Below, one piece after another: positions 8,452 to 16,349 of a DNA stretch of 37,714 nucleotides (within the stretch, counting starts at the first letter, position 1; each line of letters begins with the position of its first letter). A program made the position numbers and the translations under genes. The DNA is from an uncultured Pelagibacteraceae bacterium (GTDB lineage Bacteria; Pseudomonadota; Alphaproteobacteria; Pelagibacterales; Pelagibacteraceae): positions 1 through 37,714 of the forward strand of contig CACHFK010000005.1 in the NCBI GenBank assembly GCA_902579085.1, in the 5' to 3' direction. The notes below the pieces were generated by a model. That model did no database searches, was not told where the DNA came from, and worked only from the letters and a program-made list of their open reading frames with translations.

Positions 8452-9867
8452 TTAATTATTTTGAATATCTTTAAATTTTGTAAACATTGCTTCAAATTCA
8501 AGCATTATATTTCCTGTAGGTCCATGGCGCTGTTTTCCTATAATTATTTCAGCTAAAGTTGAAACTTCATTCATTTTTGCTTGCCATTCCGCATGTTCTA
8601 CTGTTGCCGGTCTTGGTTCTTGCTTTTCTAAATAATAAGCCTCTCTATAAACAAACATTACTACATCTGCATCCTGTTCTATCGAACCCGATTCTCTTAA
8701 ATCAGAAAGCTGAGGTTTTTTTAAATCTCTTTGTTCTACGGCTCTAGAAAGTTGAGATAAAGCCAAAACAGGAACTGACAATTCTTTTGCTAAAGCCTTC
8801 AATCCTTGTGTAATTTCAGAAATTTCTTGTACTCTTCCATCTTTAAAATTTGAAGCTCTCATTAATTGAATGTAATCTATTACAACCATATCTAATCCAT
8901 ATAATCTTTTTATTCTTCTAGCTCTATTACTTAGAGCGGCAATCGAAATAGCTGGGGTTTCATCTATATATAGCGGTAATTCAGATACATTTTTTGAAGT
9001 TTCAATAAATTTATCAAATTGTTCTTCAGATATTATTCCTCTCCTTATATCATTGGATTTAATTCTTGATTGTTCAGCTAAAATTCTTGTTGAAAGCTGT
9101 TCGGAAGACATTTCCAATGAAAAAAATGCTATAGATGATTTTCTACCTTCTTCTTGCAATTTTTTTGCAGCATTAAATGCAATGTTTGTAGCTAAAGCAG
9201 TTTTACCCATAGAAGGTCTTCCTGCTATTATAACCAAGTCTGATTTATGTAAACCACCTAACCTATCATCTAAATCTGTTAGTCCAGTTGGAACACCAAC
9301 AATACCTTCATCATTTTTGTATGCAATAGATGCCATTTCAATCGTCTGTCTCATAGCCTCATCGAATTTAATTAATGAAGAGCTTAAAGATCCTTTTTCA
9401 GCTAAATCAAATAAAGATTTTTCATAATTTTCAATTATTTTTTGGCCATCATTATCTAGATCATTTAATTTTGCAGTATCAATTATATTTTCTGAAATTT
9501 TTATTAATTCTCTTTTAACAAACAAATCATAGATTAGTTTTGAATACTCAATTGTTTGTCTTGAAGACGTAGAAAATTTTGTAATTTTAACTAAATATTC
9601 AGGAACATTAAGTTCATCTTTTTCATTTTCAAAGTGATTTTTTAAAGTAATAGGATTTGCAAGCATACCTGAATAAATCAATTTTTCTATTGCCCCAAAT
9701 ATTTTTTGATGCATAGGATCGTAAAAGTTCTTATTTGAAATTATCATGCTAATTTCATCAAAAATTTCATTCGAAAGCAGAATTGATCCAATTACTGATT
9801 GTTCCGCTTCAATATTATTTGGAAGTTCTTCTAATTTACTTTTTAAGATATTTAAAGGTTGGACCAT
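8452..9867 (-). CDS. dnaB: Replicative DNA helicase
   Basis: DnaB is the hexameric 5'-3' helicase that unwinds DNA at the replication fork. The 471-residue protein has the N-terminal primase-interacting domain, starting LPNNIEAEQSVIGSILL at about residue 15. The RecA-like motor follows, with Walker A GRPSMGKT at residues 216-223, Walker B-type VVIDYIQLM, the LSQLSRAVE helix and the SDLRESGSIEQDADVV segment. The length is normal and there is no intein. It follows rplI after 66 bases, the widespread rpsF-rpsR-rplI-dnaB order. It is followed 24 bases later by the RND gene. The start MVQPLNILKSKLEE is the only ATG before the conserved region. The call is certain. Confidence 0.97.
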   Translation of the reverse strand: MVQPLNILKSKLEELPNNIEAEQSVIGSILLSNEIFDEISMIISNKNFYDPMHQKIFGAIEKLIYSGMLANPITLKNHFENEKDELNVPEYLVKITKFSTSSRQTIEYSKLIYDLFVKRELIKISENIIDTAKLNDLDNDGQKIIENYEKSLFDLAEKGSLSSSLIKFDEAMRQTIEMASIAYKNDEGIVGVPTGLTDLDDRLGGLHKSDLVIIAGRPSMGKTALATNIAFNAAKKLQEEGRKSSIAFFSLEMSSEQLSTRILAEQSRIKSNDIRRGIISEEQFDKFIETSKNVSELPLYIDETPAISIAALSNRARRIKRLYGLDMVVIDYIQLMRASNFKDGRVQEISEITQGLKALAKELSVPVLALSQLSRAVEQRDLKKPQLSDLRESGSIEQDADVVMFVYREAYYLEKQEPRPATVEHAEWQAKMNEVSTLAEIIIGKQRHGPTGNIMLEFEAMFTKFKDIQNN

Positions 9868-9933
9868 CTAATAAGTTAAGAAATTTAGTATTAAATTACA
9901 ATTACAAAATGATCTGGGGAAAAAAATGTATAA

Positions 9934-10392
9934 TTATTTATTTTCTTCTTGGGGTATGACTTTCACAATAATTTTTTCTTGAACTTCAGAGTGTAAATTT
10001 ATGATTACATTAAATTCACCTAATGATTTTATTTCTTTAACAGGTTGTATTAAAGATGGGTTTATTATTATTTTTTCTTTTTCTTCTAATGCTTGAGAAA
10101 TTTCTGTAGGTTTAACTGATCCGTAAAGTTCTTTGTTTTCTGTACTTAGCTTACTAATCTCTATAACTTTATTTTTAATTTTTTCTTGAATTGATTTTGC
10201 TTTCTTTTTTTTATCTTGATCTTTTTTATTTAATTCTTGCTTAATAATATCGACTTGTTTTATGTTTGCTTTTGAAGCAAATAAAGCTTTCTTTTTTGAA
10301 ATTAAAAAATTTCTAGCAAACCCTCTTTTTACATCAATTATTTCTCCAATAGATCCAATCTTTCTAATATTTTCAAGTAATATAACTTTCAT
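9934..10392 (-). CDS. rplI: 50S ribosomal protein L9
   Basis: L9 binds 23S rRNA near the L1 stalk. The 152-residue protein starts [20 protein letters not shown] and continues VKRGFARNFLISKKKALFAS, the hallmark N-terminal domain with its glycine- and lysine-rich RNA-binding turn. A lysine-rich connecting helix follows (about residues 45-80), then the C-terminal domain containing ENKELYGSVKPTEI. The length matches the family. The start ATG shares one base with the rpsR stop (TAATG), so translation is coupled to S18. Confidence 0.97.
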   Translation of the reverse strand: MKVILLENIRKIGSIGEIIDVKRGFARNFLISKKKALFASKANIKQVDIIKQELNKKDQDKKKKAKSIQEKIKNKVIEISKLSTENKELYGSVKPTEISQALEEKEKIIINPSLIQPVKEIKSLGEFNVIINLHSEVQEKIIVKVIPQEENK

Positions 10393-10661
10393 TATAATAA
10401 TGCCAAGTTTCTAGCTCTTTTAATCGATAAAGATAGCTCTCTTTGTTTTTTTTGACTAACCGATGTAATTCTAGAAGGAAGTATCTTTCCATTTTCAGAT
10501 AAATATCTTTTTAATAATTTTATATTTTTGTAATCAACTATGGGAGCCTCTTTTCCTGTTAATGGACATTTTTTTTTGAATTTATATTTTTGGTTTTGAA
10601 AAATACTTAATTTAGAGAAGTTACTTTGAGTACTTTTTTTTTTATTGATTCTTTTTTTCAT
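10392..10661 (-). CDS. rpsR: 30S ribosomal protein S18
   Basis: S18 binds the 16S platform together with S6. The 89-residue protein has a basic N-terminal extension ([14 protein letters not shown]) and the conserved core [38 protein letters not shown] and the final [11 protein letters not shown]. The first 20 bases overlap the end of rpsF, and the stop is fused to the rplI start as TAATG. This tight overlap with its binding partner S6 would keep their synthesis balanced. Confidence 0.96.
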   Translation of the reverse strand: MKKRINKKKSTQSNFSKLSIFQNQKYKFKKKCPLTGKEAPIVDYKNIKLLKRYLSENGKILPSRITSVSQKKQRELSLSIKRARNLALL

Positions 10662-11016
10662 ATTTATTTTTATAATTTTTTTCTAATCCTTTTTCATCGT
10701 TTTTACTAAAATACTCTGTTTCTAGATCAAATTTTTTTACTCTTACTGTCATATATCTAAGTAAATTTTTATCAATTTTTTCATTTTTTTCTAATTCAGC
10801 TAATATTTTTCCGTTAGCTTTAATTTTAAAGTGAATATAATTTCCTTTTTTATTTTTTTTAATTAAATAGGATAAATTCATCAGCCCCCAATTTTCAAGC
10901 TTTACTATATTTCCTTCATTTTTTTCAACTATTTTTGAATATTTCTCTTCCAATTGCTTTAATTGGGCGGGGCTTGTATCTTGTCTAGCAACAATTGTAT
11001 GTTCGTATAAGTTCAT
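10642..11016 (-). CDS. rpsF: 30S ribosomal protein S6
   Basis: S6 is the first gene of the leftward block and heterodimerises with S18 on the 30S platform. The 124-residue sequence begins [20 protein letters not shown] and contains [27 protein letters not shown] and [12 protein letters not shown], the usual S6 strands and helices. The C-terminal tail after residue 100 is charged and lysine/asparagine-rich, as is common. The 3' end overlaps rpsR by 20 bases. No strong Shine-Dalgarno sequence is visible upstream. The start lies 84 bases from the divergent fabD gene, and both promoters must be in that gap. Confidence 0.96.
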   Translation of the reverse strand: MNLYEHTIVARQDTSPAQLKQLEEKYSKIVEKNEGNIVKLENWGLMNLSYLIKKNKKGNYIHFKIKANGKILAELEKNEKIDKNLLRYMTVRVKKFDLETEYFSKNDEKGLEKNYKNKYEKKNQ

Positions 11017-11047
11017 ATTTAATCTTTTAAAATTGAGAGGATATACT

Positions 11048-11053
11048 ATTATA
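11048..11053 (-). promoter_or_regulatory. Putative -10 element for the rpsF block
   Basis: A perfect TATAAT lies on the minus strand about 32 bases before the rpsF ATG, in the 84-bp gap between rpsF and fabD. No good -35 hexamer sits 16-18 bases upstream; TTGTAT is 14 bases away. In such AT-rich DNA a chance TATAAT is quite likely. The position, upstream of a ribosomal protein operon in one of the few open gaps, is the main support. On the plus strand TATACT at 11042-11047 could serve fabD. Confidence 0.35.
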
Positions 11054-11100
11054 AAAATTTAAATACAATACAAAAAATACTAAATTTATTAATATTTTCT

Positions 11101-12024
11101 ATGTTTTCTGTTCTATTTCCCGGCCAAGGCTCACAATCAGTAGGAATGGGAAAAAAACTTTATGAAAAATTTGATTATATAAAAGCTCTTTTTGATCAAG
11201 CAGATGGCATACTTCAAAATTCTATAAGTAGAACAATATTAGAAGGGCCAAAAGAACTGCTCGATCAAACTGAAAATACACAGCCAGCTATATTTTTAGT
11301 AAGTTATTGTATCTTTGAAGTTATTAAAAGAGAGACCTCTTTTAATTTAAATAACGCAAAATTTTTTGCTGGACATTCGTTAGGAGAATATTCCGCTTTA
11401 GCATGTTCAGAGTGTTTAAGCTTTGAGCAGACTATTAAACTTTTACAATCTAGAGGCAGATTTATGCAGTCAGCTGTTCCCAAAGGACAAGGTGGCATGC
11501 TAGCAGTACTAGGTTCTGAATTAGAAAAAATAAATGAAATTATTGACAATAATCAGGATAAATTTAAATGCTATGTTGCTAATGATAATTCTATTGGCCA
11601 GGTTGTTGTAAGTGGAAACTTAAAAGATTTAAACAAATTTTCTGATGAGTTAAAAAATAATAAAATAAAAAATATTAAATTACCAGTAAGCGCACCTTTT
11701 CACTGTGAGTTAATGAAAAGTGCGGCTGAAAAAATGAGGGAAGAAATTAATAAAGTAGAATTTAAGCAACCAGAAATAAACATAATTTCGAATGTCACGG
11801 CTCAAAAAACAAAAGATCCAAAAGATATAAAGAGATTGTTAATTGAACAAATAGAAAAACCAGTAAGATGGAGAGAAATAGTCATAAATATGATAGATTC
11901 TAAAGTGGAAAAATTTATTGAAATTGGACCAGGAAAGGTTTTATCTGGACTTGTGAAAAGAATTGATAGTAATGTTAAATTAATTCAAATTAATGAATTA
12001 GAAGATTTAAATAACTTAATTTAA
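11101..12024 (+). CDS. fabD: Malonyl-CoA:ACP transacylase
   Basis: FabD moves malonyl from coenzyme A to acyl carrier protein, supplying the elongation unit for fatty-acid synthesis. The 307-residue protein starts MFSVLFPGQGSQSVGMGKKL. It has the nucleophile S93 in GHSLGEYSAL, the malonate-binding R120 in QSRGRFMQ, and the catalytic H201 in SAPFHCELM. The length is normal for the family. It is the first gene of a rightward block; fabG starts two bases after its stop, and acpP, the acceptor of its reaction, is the third gene. The call is secure. Confidence 0.97.
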   Translation: MFSVLFPGQGSQSVGMGKKLYEKFDYIKALFDQADGILQNSISRTILEGPKELLDQTENTQPAIFLVSYCIFEVIKRETSFNLNNAKFFAGHSLGEYSALACSECLSFEQTIKLLQSRGRFMQSAVPKGQGGMLAVLGSELEKINEIIDNNQDKFKCYVANDNSIGQVVVSGNLKDLNKFSDELKNNKIKNIKLPVSAPFHCELMKSAAEKMREEINKVEFKQPEINIISNVTAQKTKDPKDIKRLLIEQIEKPVRWREIVINMIDSKVEKFIEIGPGKVLSGLVKRIDSNVKLIQINELEDLNNLI

Positions 12025-12026
12025 AA

Positions 12027-12764
12027 ATGATAAATTTAAAAGACACAAATGTGATTTTAACAGGTGCGACAGGAGGAATAGGAAATTCAATTTTAGAAGA
12101 ATTAGTTAAAGCCGAAGCCAATGTTTTAGCAACAGGAACAAATGAAGAAAAATTAGATAAAATAAAAAATGTCTATAAATCAGTTAAAGTTGAAAAGTTT
12201 GATATTTCAAAACATCACGAAATTGAAAGTTTTATAAATAATATAAGTGAAAAATTAGACAACAAAATTGATATATTAATTAATAATGCAGGGGTAACAA
12301 GCGATAATCTGTCAATTAGAATGAAAGAGGAAGAATGGAAAAAAGTTATAGATATAAATCTTACATCTACCTTTTTGTTAAGTAAAAATGTATTAAAAAA
12401 AATGTTAAAAAATAAAAAAGGAAAAATAATCAATATTACTTCTGTAGTAGGACATACTGGCAACATCGGGCAGGCAAATTATACAGCTTCAAAGGCTGGA
12501 CTTGTGGCAATGTCTAAAAGTTTTGCTCTAGAATATGGAAAAAAAAATATAAATATAAATTGCGTGTCTCCAGGTTTTATAACAACTGAAATGACCAATA
12601 AAATAGATGAAAATTATAAAGAAACATTAAAATCAAGAGTCCCTATGGATAGATTTGGCGATCCAATAGATATTGCTAATACTGTTCTTTTTTTATGCTC
12701 AAAACTTTCAGATTATATTACTGGAGAGACTATTCATGTAAATGGCGGGATGTATTTTAGTTGA
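12027..12764 (+). CDS. fabG: 3-oxoacyl-ACP reductase
   Basis: FabG reduces 3-oxoacyl-ACP to 3-hydroxyacyl-ACP with NADPH in each elongation cycle. This 245-residue short-chain dehydrogenase has the Rossmann motif TGATGGIG at about residues 12-19, INNAGV at 86-90, and the catalytic triad S139 (NITSVVG), Y152 and K156 (NYTASKAG). The C-terminal ITGETIHVNGGMYF is typical of FabG and not of unrelated SDRs. Its TGA stop at 12762-12764 lies inside a consensus TTGACA that may be the -35 box for acpP. Confidence 0.96.
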   Translation: MINLKDTNVILTGATGGIGNSILEELVKAEANVLATGTNEEKLDKIKNVYKSVKVEKFDISKHHEIESFINNISEKLDNKIDILINNAGVTSDNLSIRMKEEEWKKVIDINLTSTFLLSKNVLKKMLKNKKGKIINITSVVGHTGNIGQANYTASKAGLVAMSKSFALEYGKKNININCVSPGFITTEMTNKIDENYKETLKSRVPMDRFGDPIDIANTVLFLCSKLSDYITGETIHVNGGMYFS

Positions 12765-12788
12765 CAAAATTTATAAAATATTTATTAA
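12761..12788 (+). promoter_or_regulatory. Predicted acpP promoter
   Basis: A perfect sigma-70 -35 hexamer, TTGACA (12761-12766), overlaps the fabG stop codon. It is followed after 16 bases by TATTAA (12783-12788), a four-of-six -10 match. Transcription would begin near 12795, just ahead of an AAGGA ribosome-binding site at 12801-12805 and the acpP ATG at 12811. This geometry would let acyl carrier protein, normally very abundant, be made beyond the level of fabD-fabG. It is a sequence prediction only. Confidence 0.5.
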
Positions 12789-12810
12789 CGGATTAACTTA
12801 AAGGAACAAA

Positions 12811-13050
12811 ATGTCAGAAGATATTTCAAGTAAAGTAAAAAAAATTGTAGCAGATCACCTTGGCATCGATGAAGCTAAAGTAACTGAAGAATCAAGTTTT
12901 ATAGACGATCTAGGAGCAGATAGTCTTGATACAGTAGAGCTAGTAATGGCTTTTGAAGAAGAGTTTGGTTCAGAAATTTCAGATAGTGATGCAGAAAAAA
13001 TTCTTACCGTAGGTGATGCTGTAAAATTTATTGAAAATAAAGCAAACTAA
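12811..13050 (+). CDS. acpP: Acyl carrier protein
   Basis: ACP carries growing acyl chains on a phosphopantetheine arm. The acidic 79-residue protein has the attachment serine S38 in [20 protein letters not shown], the universal DSL motif, and the usual start [17 protein letters not shown]. The gene is preceded by a clear AAGGA ribosome-binding site six bases before the ATG, and by a consensus-like promoter overlapping the end of fabG. In many alphaproteobacteria fabF follows acpP; here the next gene is gmk, 14 bases downstream. Confidence 0.97.
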   Translation: MSEDISSKVKKIVADHLGIDEAKVTEESSFIDDLGADSLDTVELVMAFEEEFGSEISDSDAEKILTVGDAVKFIENKAN

Positions 13051-13064
13051 ATTTTATAAAAATC

Positions 13065-13697
13065 ATGTCCGATAATCGTGAAGGGATAATAGTAATATTA
13101 TCATCTCCTTCTGGTGCAGGAAAAACAACTTTAGTAAAAGAAATCTCAAAAAAAAATAAATTTTATATATCTGTTTCTCACACAACAAGAAAACCCCGAA
13201 ACACTGAAATCAATGGCGTTGATTATTATTTTGTTAAAAAAGAAGAGTTCGAAGAATTAATTTCTAAAAATAAATTTTTAGAATATGCAAAAGTTTTTAA
13301 TAATTATTATGGTTCATCCGAAGATAATGTTTATGAAAAATTAGATAAAGGAGAAAACGTAATTTTTGATATTGATTGGCAGGGAACTGAGCAAATTAAA
13401 AAAAAAAAATTAAAATATAAAATAATAACAATATTTATACTCCCTCCATCTAAGAAAGAGTTATATAATAGACTTTTAAACAGAGATCTTAATGATGAAA
13501 AAAATGCCATAAATCGAATGAAACAATTTGATAAAGATGTTGTTCATTGGAAAAATTATGACCTAGTAGTCATTAATGATAATTTTAATAAATGTTATGA
13601 TAAAATTATTAATTACATAAATTCATATAATAAAAACAATTCAATAAGTCATAACAAAAATGAAATTAGCAATCATATTATTAATTTACTTAAGTAA
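13065..13697 (+). CDS. gmk: Guanylate kinase
   Basis: Gmk phosphorylates GMP to GDP. The 210-residue protein has the P-loop SSPSGAGKTT at residues 13-22, the GMP-binding segment SVSHTTRKPRNTEINGVDYY, and IFDIDWQGTEQIK further on. The length is usual, with a lysine/asparagine-rich C-terminal extension. It lies 14 bases after acpP and its 3' end overlaps the convergent rsmA by 12 bases. The last codons (Asn-Leu-Leu-Lys-stop) lie in an 18-bp perfect palindrome shared with rsmA, so no separate terminator fits between the two genes. Confidence 0.96.
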   Translation: MSDNREGIIVILSSPSGAGKTTLVKEISKKNKFYISVSHTTRKPRNTEINGVDYYFVKKEEFEELISKNKFLEYAKVFNNYYGSSEDNVYEKLDKGENVIFDIDWQGTEQIKKKKLKYKIITIFILPPSKKELYNRLLNRDLNDEKNAINRMKQFDKDVVHWKNYDLVVINDNFNKCYDKIINYINSYNKNNSISHNKNEISNHIINLLK

Positions 13698-13700
13698 ATT
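13683..13700. repeat. 18-bp perfect palindrome across the gmk and rsmA stop codons
   Basis: The sequence AATTTACTTAAGTAAATT is its own reverse complement over 18 bases. Read on the plus strand it encodes the last codons of gmk (Asn-Leu-Leu-Lys-TAA). Read on the minus strand it encodes the last codons of rsmA, which are identical. It has no loop and is not followed by a clear U-tract at the proper place, so a bidirectional intrinsic terminator is possible but not shown. Confidence 0.85.
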
Positions 13701-14477
13701 TTCGTATTGAGAGCATATTTTGTAATATGTTTGATTAGAAAGATTTTGAGGTCTCTGTGTTAGATCTAAAGATAATTCATCAGCTACTTTTTCATAATTT
13801 TTAAATAAAAATTTTAAAGGTTTTTTTATCATTTTCCTTCTCTGGCTAAAAAAAATATTAGTTATATGTTCTAAATTTTTTACATTATTTATTTTATAGT
13901 ATTTATTTTTTGGCTTAAAAACTAGCAATGTGCTTTTTATTTTAGGTATAGGAAAGAAACTATCTGGACTAATATCAGTTATTTTTTCTATTTCCATTTT
14001 CCATGAAGAGATTATCGATAATCTTCCATAATTTTTAGAGTTACATTTCGCTAATATTCTATCAGCGACTTCTTTTTGAAACATCAAGATAAACTTTTTG
14101 CAAAATTGATTAAGTTGATCAATTTTAATCCAAGAAGTTAATATTTGTGTTGAAATATTATAAGGCAAATTTCCAAATATAATTATTTTTTCCCCATAAA
14201 AAGCTTCTTGATTATACTTAAGAATATCATCATTAATTATATCAATATCATTATTAAATTTTTTTTTTAAAAGCATTGATAAATTTTTATCTTTTTCAAC
14301 TACAATTATTTTATTTGGTTTTTTTTCTAAAATTTTTTCAGTTAAATTTCCTTTTCCTGGACCTACTTCAAGTATTACATCTCTCGAATTTATTTCACCT
14401 AAATTTGCAATCATACTGAGTATTTTGTCATCTATTAAAAAGTTTTGACCTAAACTTTTTTTTGGAAATAGCTTCAT
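13686..14477 (-). CDS. rsmA: 16S rRNA (adenine1518-N6/adenine1519-N6)-dimethyltransferase
   Basis: RsmA (KsgA) dimethylates two adjacent adenines in the 3' hairpin of 16S rRNA late in 30S assembly, using S-adenosylmethionine. The 263-residue protein starts MKLFPKKSLGQNFLIDDKIL, the usual KsgA N-terminus. It has the SAM motif ILEVGPGKGNLTEKIL at about residues 35-50 and the catalytic NLPY motif at residues 103-106. The C-terminal FSQRRKMIKKPLK and the PQNLSNQTYYKI segment are also typical. It is the last gene of the lptF-to-rsmA operon; its ATG overlaps the pdxA stop as ATGA. The pdxA-rsmA order is as in E. coli. Confidence 0.96.
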   Translation of the reverse strand: MKLFPKKSLGQNFLIDDKILSMIANLGEINSRDVILEVGPGKGNLTEKILEKKPNKIIVVEKDKNLSMLLKKKFNNDIDIINDDILKYNQEAFYGEKIIIFGNLPYNISTQILTSWIKIDQLNQFCKKFILMFQKEVADRILAKCNSKNYGRLSIISSWKMEIEKITDISPDSFFPIPKIKSTLLVFKPKNKYYKINNVKNLEHITNIFFSQRRKMIKKPLKFLFKNYEKVADELSLDLTQRPQNLSNQTYYKICSQYENLLK

Positions 14478-15439
14478 TTAATCTTATTAATAAAACTCAT
14501 TGCACAAAAAATTGATGAAGGATCTGATATATTTTTTCCAATCATTTCGTTATTTGGGCCGTGATCAGGAGAAATTCTAATAAAAGGTAATCCTAAAGTA
14601 ATATTAATTGCATTAAAATTATATAAAGTCTTTAAAGGAGTTAAAACTTGGTCATGATACATACCTAAAACAACATCATATTTATTAATATTTTTTTTTA
14701 AAAAAAAAGTGTCAGCTGGGAATGGTCCATTAACATACAAACTTTTTTTTTTAAAAAAATTAATAGCAGGAATTATTATATTTTTTTCTTCACTAAAATT
14801 ATCTATAGTTTCACAATGAGGATTAAGTCCTAGTACTGCAATTTTTGGTTTTTTATTAAGAAAATTTTCATAAAAATTTTTTATTTGATTAATATTATTT
14901 ATAATTTTTTCTTTAGTTATAGCTTTCGCCACATATTTTAGTGGAAGATGAGTCGTTAGAGGAGAAACAGATAATTTATTATTGTATATTAACATAACTT
15001 GATTTTTAGTTTTTGTTTTTTTGGCAATATATTCAGTAATGCCCAGGTATTTTTTGTTTAAGAAATATTTTTTAGATATAGGACCATTTATTAAAACAGT
15101 TTTTTTATTATTTTCTATTATATTAAAGGCTAATTCAAAGCAGTCAGAAATATATTTTTTTGAGCCAGAAGATATCTTAGAAAAAATTTTATTACTATTA
15201 TAATTTATGTTTAAAATATTTATCTCATTTTTTTTGGCTTTATTTATATTTTTAATTAAATTTAGATTTAAATTAAACCGTAGTTTTTTCATTTGTTGTT
15301 CTAATAATTTTAAACTTCCAATTAAAATTATTTTTTTATTATTTTTTAAAAAGGAGTTTGAGTTAAAAAATTTAAATAGTATTTCAGAAAATGTACTTTG
15401 AGGCTCTCCTAATATAATTATAATTTTATTTATCTTCAT
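14474..15439 (-). CDS. pdxA: 4-hydroxythreonine-4-phosphate dehydrogenase
   Basis: PdxA oxidises 4-phosphohydroxy-threonine in the DXP-dependent route to pyridoxal phosphate. The 321-residue protein has the family landmarks NGPISKKYF (substrate-binding), TTHLPLKYVAKAI with a metal histidine, LGLNPHCE, GPFPADTFF, GMYHDQVLTPLKTL with the second metal histidine, and NITLGLPFIRISPDHGPNNE near the C-terminus. The last normally reads SPDHGTAFD, so the turn after HG is slightly divergent. The N-terminus overlaps the end of surA by 14 bases, and the stop overlaps the rsmA start by four. The surA-pdxA-rsmA order is conserved in proteobacteria. Confidence 0.94.
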   Translation of the reverse strand: MKINKIIIILGEPQSTFSEILFKFFNSNSFLKNNKKIILIGSLKLLEQQMKKLRFNLNLNLIKNINKAKKNEINILNINYNSNKIFSKISSGSKKYISDCFELAFNIIENNKKTVLINGPISKKYFLNKKYLGITEYIAKKTKTKNQVMLIYNNKLSVSPLTTHLPLKYVAKAITKEKIINNINQIKNFYENFLNKKPKIAVLGLNPHCETIDNFSEEKNIIIPAINFFKKKSLYVNGPFPADTFFLKKNINKYDVVLGMYHDQVLTPLKTLYNFNAINITLGLPFIRISPDHGPNNEMIGKNISDPSSIFCAMSFINKIK

Positions 15440-16349
15440 AAATATTAGTATTTTTTTTTAATTTTTTATAATAAATCAAAGAAAATTGATTAAGTTGTCT
15501 ATTTTTTTCGTAATTAATTTGCTGTTTAAGTTCCCTTTCCAAATTAAATTTTTCAACAATTTCTCTTTTATCATTCAACTTTAAAAACAAATATCCATTT
15601 GGTGTTTGTATTGGATTTGTAATCTCCCCAATGTTAATTGAAGATATTTTATTTTTTATTTTTATTGATAGTCTAGTGCTTTTTATCCAACCAATTTTTC
15701 CACCATATTTTGAAGTATCAGATTTGCTATATTTATTTGCAGCAGTTTCAAATCCAAATTGCTCAATATATTTGAATATTTCCTGTTCCTTTTGACTAAT
15801 ATTTTTTTCAACATTAATTGCAATTTCAGATAAATTATATTCATACTTTTTTTCTTTTGATTTGTAATAATTAATAATTTCTTTTTTAATTGAATTTTCA
15901 TCTATTCTGGTCTTGTTATCGAATTTCATAAAAATTAGCTGATTCCACATAGCGTCAATTGTTATTTTTTCTTTTAAATTTTCAAATTTAATATTTTTCT
16001 TTCTTAAAAACTTAATAAATTCATCTTTTTTTTCAAAACCTAATTTTTTATAAAAATTTTTCATTATTTTATTTTTAGTTTCCTCACTTTGTATATTAAA
16101 TGATTTACTTATTTCTTTTTTTTTAATTATTTCCTGAACCAAGGAACTTTTTGCAACTTCAAAAAATTCATTTTTTGAAAGCTCATTTAATTTTTCATTT
16201 AACAATAGAAGATATTTTTTTTCAGATTCAATATCTATATTTGTTATAATTTCACCATCAACTTTGCTAACAATAATTATTTCTTGAGATTTTGAAATAT
16301 TAAAAACAGAAAATATAAATAAAACTATAAATAATTTTTTTAAAAACAT
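15426..16349 (-). CDS. surA: SurA-like periplasmic chaperone/peptidyl-prolyl isomerase, short form
   Basis: SurA escorts unfolded outer-membrane proteins, including LptD, across the periplasm. This 307-residue protein has a signal peptide (MFLKKLFIVLFIFSVFNISKS), a SurA N-terminal helical domain beginning IIVSKVDGEIITNIDIESEK, and one parvulin domain at about residues 165-270. The parvulin domain contains YSKSDTSKYGGKIGWI and NIGEITNPIQTPNGYLFLKL. E. coli SurA has 428 residues and two parvulin domains; here only one is visible, as is common in alphaproteobacteria. Translation starts right after the lptD stop (TAA-ATG), and it is followed by pdxA. Because the position next to lptD is conserved, surA is a better call than a generic PpiC. 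Confidence 0.85.
   Translation of the reverse strand: MFLKKLFIVLFIFSVFNISKSQEIIIVSKVDGEIITNIDIESEKKYLLLLNEKLNELSKNEFFEVAKSSLVQEIIKKKEISKSFNIQSEETKNKIMKNFYKKLGFEKKDEFIKFLRKKNIKFENLKEKITIDAMWNQLIFMKFDNKTRIDENSIKKEIINYYKSKEKKYEYNLSEIAINVEKNISQKEQEIFKYIEQFGFETAANKYSKSDTSKYGGKIGWIKSTRLSIKIKNKISSINIGEITNPIQTPNGYLFLKLNDKREIVEKFNLERELKQQINYEKNRQLNQFSLIYYKKLKKNTNIYEDK

Noticed and set aside
11017-11100. S6:S18-binding leader motif upstream of rpsF
   Set aside because: The likely leader is about 25-40 bases, AT-rich, and lacks the paired stem with a CCG box.
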